Positions 6,467-12,344 of a stretch of DNA of 16,299 nucleotides are shown here, piece after piece (the stretch's first letter is position 1; every line of letters starts with the position of its first letter). Origin of the DNA: JAABRU01 sp964534335 (GTDB lineage: Bacteria; Desulfobacterota; Desulfobacteria; Desulfobacterales; Desulfococcaceae); NCBI GenBank assembly GCA_964534335.1, contig CAZHPS010000107.1:1-16299 (forward strand), given 5' to 3'. Below the pieces are notes generated by a model. That model ran no database searches and had not been told where the DNA came from. It worked only from the letters and a program-made list of their open reading frames with translations. The translations under genes were made by a program, and so were the position numbers.

Positions 6467-8749
6467 TTATCTGCTGATGCGCGTGTCTCTGACTTCCACG
6501 CCCAGGGCCAGCAGTTCTTTGCGCAACTGATCCGAGCGTTCCCAGTTCTTTGCCCTCCGGGCTGCTTCCCTTGCCTCCATGAGTCTGAGGATTTCCGGAT
6601 CAGGCGGTGCATCTCCGAAATCAAATACGTTCATCACCGTGTCAATACTTCGGAATGCCTCAATGATTCTTCCCGCTTCCTGGGGGCTGATTTTCTTTTC
6701 CAGACTCAACTGGTTGATTTTGCGTATATTTGCAAAAAGAGACGCGGCCGCTGCTGATATGTTCAGGTCATCGTCCATAGCGCTGATAAATCCCTGCCGG
6801 ATATCATAGAGCAGTTGATCAGTTTCCGGATATGAATCTCCGGATTTAAGGTGCAGCAGATTCCTGATGCAGGTATTGATGCGGTGCAGAGACTGACTGG
6901 CTGAATCCAACTGCTCTGTGGAAAAACGCACAGGTTTCCTGTAATGTGCGGAAAGTAGCCAGTAACGGATGGTTTTGCCTGAATAGCCAGCGTCCACCAG
7001 ATCATCAAGGGTCATGCGCGGAACGGTTTCATCCACTTTTTTGCCGTCAATCAAAACCCGGTCGCAGTGCAGCCAGTATTTTGCCAAAGGTTTTCCGGTC
7101 AAAGCCCTGGCAATCGCGATCTCGTTTTCATGATGGGGAAAAACCAGTTCCCGGCCTGCTGTGTGAATGTCAAAACTTTCCCCCAGATATTTCATGGACA
7201 TGGCAGCGCACTGAATATGCCAGGATGGCCGCACATTTCCCCAGTCTGTGGGTGTGTAAATGCCACGTTTCAGTTCAGACAGGGTGCAGCGTTTGAACAA
7301 AGTGAAATCCCTGGGATTTTCCTTTTCATACTCATCAAGATCAACCGTTGCCCCGACCCGGATTTTGTCCAGATCAATGCGGGAAAGACTGCCGTATTCA
7401 CTGAATTTGGAAATGTCAAAATACAGGCTGCGCAGTTTTTCATAGGCAAATCCCTTGATAACCAGTTTTTCAGCCAAAGCCACCATATCTGTCACATGTT
7501 CACTGGCTCTGGGGTATTTATGCGCGGGTTCCACTCCCAGAACCTTCATATCCCGGTGAAAGGCATCAATATGCTGCTGTGTGAATTCCGCGAGTTCCAT
7601 GCCTGCATTCCGGGAGCCCCTGATGGTTTTGTCATCCAGATCCGTGATGTTCATGATATGGGTCACATCATAGCCCCGAAATTTAAGATACCGGCAGAGC
7701 AGATCGGAAAAAACAAATCTGCGCCATTCCCCCGGATGAAGACGGGCATAGGCTGTGGGGCCGCAGGAATAGACAGAAACCTTTCCGGGCAGCATGGGGC
7801 GGAAAGATTCTTTGCTCCGGGTCACGGTGTTGAAAAGTTTCATGAAAACCTTTTCCTCGACCGTGAACAGGGGCGTACTGAGATAGCGTTCCCCGCTGTC
7901 CGGAAAAATGACAACAATGGTTCCGCTCTCAAGAGACTGGGCTTCCCGCGCGGCAATGCACATGGCCGCGCCGCTGCTCATGCCCACAAAAAGCCCTTCC
8001 TCCCTTGCCAGACGCCGGGTCATCTCAAACGCGTCCTCATCTTCCACATTGATTTTTTTATCCAGCCGATCCTTTTCAAACAGGCCCGGTTCATATGCCT
8101 CTTTCATATTTTTCAGGCCCTGAATTTTATGTCCCAGATAGGGTTCCACACCAATAATCTGTATCGCGGGATTGTATTCTTTGAGTCGCCGGGAAAGCCC
8201 CATCAGGGTTCCGGTGGTTCCCATTGTGGCAACCAGCATGGTGATTTCTCCATGCGTCTGCTCCCAGATTTCAACACCGGTTCCGCAATAATGGGCCTTC
8301 CAGTTGGCTTCGGTATTGTACTGATCAGCCATATAATAGGCATTGGGATATTCCCTCACCAGCCGGTAGACCTCCTCAATGGCTCCGTCTGTTCCCATAT
8401 GACCGGGAGTAAGCAGAATATCCGCACCTCTTGCCTTGAGAATTTTCCTGCGCTCCTCGCTCACTGCCTCGGACATGGCCAGCAGCAGTTTGTATCCCTT
8501 GACAGCACAGACCAAAGCCAGACCAATACCGGTATTGCCGCTGGTGGCCTCAATCACGGTTTTGTCCCGCGTCAGTTCCCCGGATTTCTCCCCTGCCTCA
8601 ATCATATAAAGCGCAGGCCGATCCTTGATGGAGCCTCCGGGATTCATATATTCCAGTTTTGCCAGAATCCGCACATTGGGATTCGGGTTCAGTTTCCGGA
8701 TTTGCACCAGCGGCGTATTGCCGATGGCATCTAAAATGGAATAGTTCAT
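6467..8749 (-). CDS. Fused cysteine synthase (CysM type) and CysRS-like domain
   Basis: A 760-residue fusion. Residues 1 to about 302 are a PLP-dependent O-acetylserine sulfhydrylase of the CysM type: PLP lysine K42 in GGSIKDRP, TSGNTG (69-74), MGTTGT and a C-terminal FPDSGERYLS. This half looks catalytically complete and should make cysteine. Residues 303-760 align with cysteinyl-tRNA synthetase over its length. The zinc/cysteine pocket is kept (C329, W510, C514, H539, E543, matching E. coli C28, W205, C209, H234, E238). However, HIGH is HPGE (338-341), the GGGSDL loop is TAGREL (530-535) and KMSKS is KVDET (571-575). The DALR-like MDDDLN and the C-terminal domain remain. It may be a divergent synthetase, a different cysteine ligase, or a cysteine-binding regulatory domain. 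The start codon is ATG at 8749 with a weak GGAAAA site. Confidence 0.88.
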   Translation of the reverse strand: MNYSILDAIGNTPLVQIRKLNPNPNVRILAKLEYMNPGGSIKDRPALYMIEAGEKSGELTRDKTVIEATSGNTGIGLALVCAVKGYKLLLAMSEAVSEERRKILKARGADILLTPGHMGTDGAIEEVYRLVREYPNAYYMADQYNTEANWKAHYCGTGVEIWEQTHGEITMLVATMGTTGTLMGLSRRLKEYNPAIQIIGVEPYLGHKIQGLKNMKEAYEPGLFEKDRLDKKINVEDEDAFEMTRRLAREEGLFVGMSSGAAMCIAAREAQSLESGTIVVIFPDSGERYLSTPLFTVEEKVFMKLFNTVTRSKESFRPMLPGKVSVYSCGPTAYARLHPGEWRRFVFSDLLCRYLKFRGYDVTHIMNITDLDDKTIRGSRNAGMELAEFTQQHIDAFHRDMKVLGVEPAHKYPRASEHVTDMVALAEKLVIKGFAYEKLRSLYFDISKFSEYGSLSRIDLDKIRVGATVDLDEYEKENPRDFTLFKRCTLSELKRGIYTPTDWGNVRPSWHIQCAAMSMKYLGESFDIHTAGRELVFPHHENEIAIARALTGKPLAKYWLHCDRVLIDGKKVDETVPRMTLDDLVDAGYSGKTIRYWLLSAHYRKPVRFSTEQLDSASQSLHRINTCIRNLLHLKSGDSYPETDQLLYDIRQGFISAMDDDLNISAAAASLFANIRKINQLSLEKKISPQEAGRIIEAFRSIDTVMNVFDFGDAPPDPEILRLMEAREAARRAKNWERSDQLRKELLALGVEVRDTRISR

Positions 8750-8806
8750 ATGGTTTTCCGCTGTTTCAGTGTTCAGGTTTCGGTGTTCAGTGTTGGGGGG
8801 GTTCAG

Positions 8807-8857
8807 TTCAGGTGTCAGGTTTCAGTGCTGACTGCATACTGAAACCTGACACCTGAA
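8807..8857. repeat. REP-like hairpin of the GTGTCAGGTTTCAG type
   Basis: A perfect 20-bp stem (8807-8826 with 8838-8857) with an 11-base loop lies 58 bases upstream of the CysM-CysRS start codon. Degenerate units of the same word (GTTTCAGTGTTCAGG, CGGTGTTCAGTG) fill 8764-8800. It occupies the leader or promoter region of the gene but is more likely an extragenic repeat than a regulator. Confidence 0.7.
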
Positions 8858-8943
8858 TACTTTGATATTTCATTAAATTTCAATTATTTATAAAATACAG
8901 GAAATATTTCAGCACAGAATTCGTGTTATAATTTTTTTCCCTC

Positions 8944-9106
8944 TGCCACAAAGACACGAAGGCACAAAGTTTCACAAAGGTCAGTGCGCATCTGTTTTTC
9001 AGATTTCACATCATACCAAATCTGAAAAACAACGCAAGTGTGCATCTGCAAAAATATTTATGATGGCATCTATTTTGAAACTTCGGGGCTTTGCGTCTTT
9101 GCGGCA
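8944..9106. repeat. Nested inverted repeat of the CACAAAGACACGAAGG type
   Basis: Outer arms of 31 bases (8944-8974 and 9076-9106) match at 25 of 31 positions. Inside is a perfect 14-bp stem (8993-9006 with 9018-9031). The organisation, an outer long arm with a small central hairpin, is like the element at 65-226, although the arm sequence differs. It lies between the tmk stop and the fusion gene. Confidence 0.7.
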
Positions 9107-9142
9107 AATTCTGAACAGCAGATACATGAAGGTTTATTTTCC

Positions 9143-9796
9143 TCAAATATTTTCCAGATTTGATTTGAGATCAGTAACAGACAGGATATGAATGATCTGA
9201 TCGATCACCTGTTCAGGGGAAATGGAAGCATCAATGATACGAAACCGATCCGGTTCTTTTTGTGCCATATCCAGATAACCGGCACGCACTTTTTCATGAA
9301 AGGCCAGTTTTTCCGCCTCAAAACGGCTCTCTGCTGCAATTCTCTCTCCGTTGTGAATCTGTTTCCATGCCCGGTGCAGTCCGCTTTGTGCAGGCAAATC
9401 CAGCAAAAGAGTAAGATCGGGCTGCAGATTGTCAAACAGCAGGGAATGCAGATTTTTCAGCAGATTCCTGTCCAGTCCCCTGGCATACCCCTGATAGGCA
9501 AGGGTCGCGTCAAAATACCGGTCGCAGAGCACGGTTTTTCCCGCTGCCAAAGCAGGCCGGATTACAGTGTTGATATGCTGCGCGCGATCCGCCATATACA
9601 GCAGCAGTTCTGCCATATGATCCAGTTCCCGGTTTTCCGGATCAAGAAGAATTCCCCGGATTTTCGCTCCGATAACTGTGCTGCCCGGCTCACGGGTGCA
9701 GAGGCAGTCCATGCCCCTGTTTTTCAGCCACTCTGCCACAGATTTGATCTGCGTGGTTTTTCCGGAGCCTTCTATGCCTTCAAATGTGATGAACAT
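9143..9796 (-). CDS. tmk: Thymidylate kinase (dTMP kinase)
   Basis: Phosphorylates dTMP to dTDP with ATP, an essential step of dTTP synthesis in the cytoplasm. At 217 residues it has the normal length. Seen are the P-loop GIEGSGKT (7-14), the TREPGST substrate loop (34-40), the DRY motif at 92-94 followed by LAYQGYARGLD, the LLLDLP strand (130-135), and a lid region (about 144-165) with Arg residues. The ATG at 9796 begins at the conserved MFITFEGIEGSGKT start; the upstream ribosome site is weak. A 393-bp repeat-filled gap separates it from the CysM-CysRS gene, so co-transcription is doubtful. Confidence 0.95.
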   Translation of the reverse strand: MFITFEGIEGSGKTTQIKSVAEWLKNRGMDCLCTREPGSTVIGAKIRGILLDPENRELDHMAELLLYMADRAQHINTVIRPALAAGKTVLCDRYFDATLAYQGYARGLDRNLLKNLHSLLFDNLQPDLTLLLDLPAQSGLHRAWKQIHNGERIAAESRFEAEKLAFHEKVRAGYLDMAQKEPDRFRIIDASISPEQVIDQIIHILSVTDLKSNLENI

Positions 9797-9990
9797 GTTT
9801 GAATATCCGTATGCTGAATGATTTCTCAGGTAAGCATGAACCTGTTTTGTTTTTTTCGAAAACCGGAGCAGATTCTCATAATCCGGCTCCCAAATACCTT
9901 TTACTGACGGTTAAAGTAATTTTTGTGCTGAAAAAAACACAAAGCTGGATCGTTAAGCAGGTAAACGAAAGTTTCTGTGTATCAAAATAT

Positions 9991-11583
9991 TTATGTTACG
10001 TCCGGCAGAATTTCATGTTTCCACTCATCAGCGGCCCGCTTTTCCGTACTGAAATTTATACCCATGAGAATGCGTTTTTTGCCTTTCTTTGCATACATGT
10101 CAGCATAGCCTTTCTCATGAATCTGCTTCAGAGCGGCCTGTGCGCTGTGTCCGCATTTGAATTCCATGACAAAGATTTTGTCCGCAAATTCCACCACCAT
10201 ATCAATGCGCCCCCTGCTGGTGAGGACTTCACTCTGCACACTGCTTCCGGATGCGGACACCATCAGATAGAAAAGGGTGTGGAAATAAGCCTCGTTTCTT
10301 TCGGTTTTCAGGGTATGGGAAACGGATGCAAAAATGGCGTTGACGGTTTCAAAAAAGGCTTTGTAATCCTCTGCTTCCAGATATTCCGCCAGCAGAAGAA
10401 AACGGGAACGCTGCGTACCGTCCAGTTCACGGGTGAAGGAGTAGAGCAGATGCTTGAGAAAGGAGCATTTGACTTCCAGATTGGGATAACCCAGAGTCCA
10501 AAGACGCTCATCCACTTCCTTTACAGTCAGACAGCCGATATGAAAAAGAAGGACTTCGGGGCAGAGATGTTCCGGTTCATACATGCTGAAAATATGCTCT
10601 GAGACATAAAATCTTTCAAGTTCCGGAAGACTGTAATCTCTTTCCCGGAGCAGAGTGACTGAAAAAGTGAGCATACTGTCATGCTCCGGAGAACTGCCGA
10701 ATGCGGAATCACACAGGACATTGAAAACAGGTGCGGGGCAGATCACCCGGACATTTTTTTCAGAAAAACGGTATCCTCCAAATCTTCTTTCCAGTTCCAT
10801 GATGAATTGTAATACAGTCATTCCTGACTTTTCAGCATATTGTGCAATATGTCCGCTGAGACGGTTTCCCAGTTCCTCCTGCGTAAAACCGGATATGGCT
10901 GCATATTTTCTGTTCAAAGTCATGTCTGTAAGGAAGTTCAGCCCTGAAAAAGCAGATGCACGGCTCAGATTTGTTATTCCGGTCATAAAAAAGAAACGGA
11001 TATGCGGAACCAAATCCCCGCCTTTCATAGTGACCAGAAAATCCATAAGAATATCCCGGTTGATCCCGGCTGTTTTGAGAAAATTATCCCCTTTGCCCAG
11101 ATGGTCAATAACAGGTCTGTCGTATTCATCCGCTAGGATTACAACAGGTTTGCCGGTTTTCCGGCGCAATTTCAGAATCAGTTCAGCAAACTTTCCTTTC
11201 AGAAATGGCGCATCAGAAGATACTCCATACTGCTGTGCTGTGAGCAGGAGAGTTCTTTCCAGCCCTGCCCGGAACTCATCAGGATCATTGTGACTGATCT
11301 GGTTGAAATCAAACACAATAACAGGATATTCCTCCCATTTCCAGTCTCCATGCTCGGCTATCCATAAACCGTCAAAAAGTTCCTTCCTGTTCCGGAAAAA
11401 GCATTTCAGAGCGGAAACCATCAGGGATTTGCCGAAACGCCGGGGCCGGGACATGAAAAAATACCGTCCTGTTTCCAGCATTTCATGAATATACCGGGTT
11501 TTGTCCACATACAGCAGATTGTCTTCCCGTATAATCTCAAAGGAAGACTGATCTATGGGGAGTTTTTGGAGTTTGTTTTTCAT
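9991..11583 (-). CDS. AAA-ATPase-like protein with PD-(D/E)xK nuclease domain
   Basis: A 530-residue protein of the family with an N-terminal AAA-ATPase-like domain and a C-terminal PD-(D/E)xK domain (DUF1703 type), often multi-copy in bacteria with large accessory genomes. It begins KLPIDQSSFEIIREDNLLYVDKT in family style. The P-loop is the family's variant SRPRRFGKS (45-53), and Walker B is VVILADEYD (147-155). Nuclease residues are D461 in GRID, E474 and K476 in EFK, and Q487. All key residues are present, so it is probably active, but no cellular role is established for the family. I chose the ATG at 11583; a GTG at 11592 in frame lacks a ribosome site. The start is two bases behind the stop of a toxin remnant, so it may be read from the antitoxin promoter. 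Confidence 0.9.
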   Translation of the reverse strand: MKNKLQKLPIDQSSFEIIREDNLLYVDKTRYIHEMLETGRYFFMSRPRRFGKSLMVSALKCFFRNRKELFDGLWIAEHGDWKWEEYPVIVFDFNQISHNDPDEFRAGLERTLLLTAQQYGVSSDAPFLKGKFAELILKLRRKTGKPVVILADEYDRPVIDHLGKGDNFLKTAGINRDILMDFLVTMKGGDLVPHIRFFFMTGITNLSRASAFSGLNFLTDMTLNRKYAAISGFTQEELGNRLSGHIAQYAEKSGMTVLQFIMELERRFGGYRFSEKNVRVICPAPVFNVLCDSAFGSSPEHDSMLTFSVTLLRERDYSLPELERFYVSEHIFSMYEPEHLCPEVLLFHIGCLTVKEVDERLWTLGYPNLEVKCSFLKHLLYSFTRELDGTQRSRFLLLAEYLEAEDYKAFFETVNAIFASVSHTLKTERNEAYFHTLFYLMVSASGSSVQSEVLTSRGRIDMVVEFADKIFVMEFKCGHSAQAALKQIHEKGYADMYAKKGKKRILMGINFSTEKRAADEWKHEILPDVT

Positions 11584-11585
11584 AG

Positions 11586-11689
11586 TCACCACAATAAATT
11601 CACATCATAATTTGAGAATGCCGTATCTTTGCTGATCAAAATAAGATTTTCTTCGATATAAACGTATGCGTATCCAGCAAAAATCTCAT
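11586..11689 (-). pseudogene. vapC-type PIN toxin remnant with internal deletion
   Basis: The stop of the antitoxin gene overlaps an ATG (ATGA, 11686-11689) that starts MRFLLDTHTFI, the typical N-terminus of PIN-domain toxins including the first catalytic Asp. After 11 codons the match stops, and that frame ends at 11636. From 11654 another frame reads EENLILISKDTAFSNYDVNL and LW, then a stop at 11586, which is the typical C-terminus of the same family. About 90-100 central codons, including the other acidic active-site residues, are missing and the two ends are out of frame. The toxin is therefore dead. Recognition rests on the remembered family consensus, not on a search. Confidence 0.75.
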
Positions 11690-11922
11690 TTTTCCCCCAT
11701 ACAGAAAGAATCCGGCAAAGGTTCATCAAAATCATCACTCATCCATATTCTTCCTTTATTTAAGCCTGCAATTCTTTTGGGGGTTTTATCTGAAAACGGA
11801 ATCAGTCTGGCAAAAGGTTTGCTGTCTTTTTCAATGATAATGTCATCACCATTGGCAATAAAAGCCATCAGTTCAGATATGTTGTTCTGCAGTTCCCGGA
11901 CTGCGACAATTTTGCTTGCCAT
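11686..11922 (-). CDS. Phd/YefM-type antitoxin, partner of the broken vapC
   Basis: A 78-residue antitoxin. The N-terminal part (MASKIVAVRELQNNISELMA) has the Phd/YefM DNA-binding fold pattern; the C-terminal part (KGRIWMSDDFDEPLPDSF, 57-73) is the toxin-binding tail commonly paired with PIN toxins. It would repress its own operon and neutralise VapC, but the toxin immediately downstream is only a remnant. The last residues are CMGEK, where W-L-G-E is more usual. The ATG at 11922 has CAGGA upstream. It begins three bases behind the preceding antitoxin-like gene, so the two are translationally close. Confidence 0.85.
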   Translation of the reverse strand: MASKIVAVRELQNNISELMAFIANGDDIIIEKDSKPFARLIPFSDKTPKRIAGLNKGRIWMSDDFDEPLPDSFCMGEK

Positions 11923-11925
11923 ATT

Positions 11926-12216
11926 TCACATCCTGATATATTTATTATTAATGATTTCATAATAATGCAGATTTATATCACAGACTGGCATCTCCCAATC
12001 AGCTTCATCAGCAACGGGCCGGATCAGATCTTCCAAAGTTTTTCCTTTTCCTGCAATTGTCGGATGCGGTTTCCGTTTTGGTTCCGATGTGATGGGAATT
12101 CTGCTTTCATCAATGGTCTGCACGATGATTTCTGCCCGGCGGTTGAGGAAAGATTCAGGAACCTCAATCACCAGACAGCGGTTGGTGACCTCAAGGATTT
12201 GACGTTGTATCTGCAC
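11926..12216 (-). CDS. Second antitoxin-like protein, GTG start
   Basis: Read from a GTG at 12216 this is a 96-residue protein. The GTG sits behind a perfect AAAGGAG site at good spacing, whereas an upstream in-frame start at 12303 has none and adds a Cys/Arg-rich stretch unlike the family. The N-terminus (about 1-35, ILEVTNRCLVIEVPESF) and the linker (KRKPHPTIAGKGKTLEDLI, about 47-65) followed by ADWE resemble small antitoxin-like proteins usually encoded before PIN toxins. Those proteins normally stop just after the D-W-E/D motif; here about 21 extra residues rich in Tyr, Asn and Ile follow, suggesting that the end was altered by a deletion. No toxin of its own is adjacent. Confidence 0.65.
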   Translation of the reverse strand: MQIQRQILEVTNRCLVIEVPESFLNRRAEIIVQTIDESRIPITSEPKRKPHPTIAGKGKTLEDLIRPVADEADWEMPVCDINLHYYEIINNKYIRM

Positions 12217-12232
12217 AGATTTTTCTCCTTTG

Positions 12233-12259
12233 TTATAGCAGGTTCTTTTGCAAAGGCAT
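12233..12259 (-). other. Eight-codon reading frame with a consensus ribosome site
   Basis: An ATG at 12259 has a full AGGAGG (12265-12270) five bases upstream and encodes only MPLQKNLL before TAA. The following AAAGGAG of the antitoxin-like gene starts four bases after the stop codon. It could be a leader peptide that couples translation, or the residue of a shortened gene. Size alone makes this tentative. Confidence 0.35.
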
Positions 12260-12289
12260 AAAATCCTCCTGTCTGTTTTGTTTATGAGA

Positions 12290-12318
12290 AGCAGCACAGG
12301 CACAAAGCCTGTGCTGCT
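12290..12318 (-). terminator. Terminator hairpin behind the exported-protein operon
   Basis: A perfect 12-bp GC-rich stem (12290-12301 with 12307-12318) and a five-base loop lie 27 bases behind the stop codon of the dockerin-like protein. Minus-strand sequence after the stem is TTCTCAT, a poor T run, so it may act as an mRNA 3' end stabiliser or a weak terminator. Confidence 0.6.
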
Positions 12319-12344
12319 GTTTATCTTTCGGACAATGTCTTTTA

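Noticed and set aside
7067..8734. 555-codon plus-strand frame across the fusion gene
   Set aside because: Antisense shadow of the CysM-CysRS coding sequence; its composition is rich in His, Phe and Gln and it has no domain.
9799..10602. 267-codon plus-strand frame beside tmk
   Set aside because: Mostly antisense of the ATPase-nuclease; the short unique part has no ribosome site or motif.
11584..11592. GTG at 11592 as start of the ATPase-nuclease
   Set aside because: No ribosome site before it, and it would overlap the stop of the toxin remnant; the ATG at 11583 is the better choice.
12217..12303. Upstream start at 12303 for the antitoxin-like gene
   Set aside because: It begins inside the terminator hairpin and adds a Cys/Arg-rich stretch; the GTG at 12216 has a perfect ribosome site.
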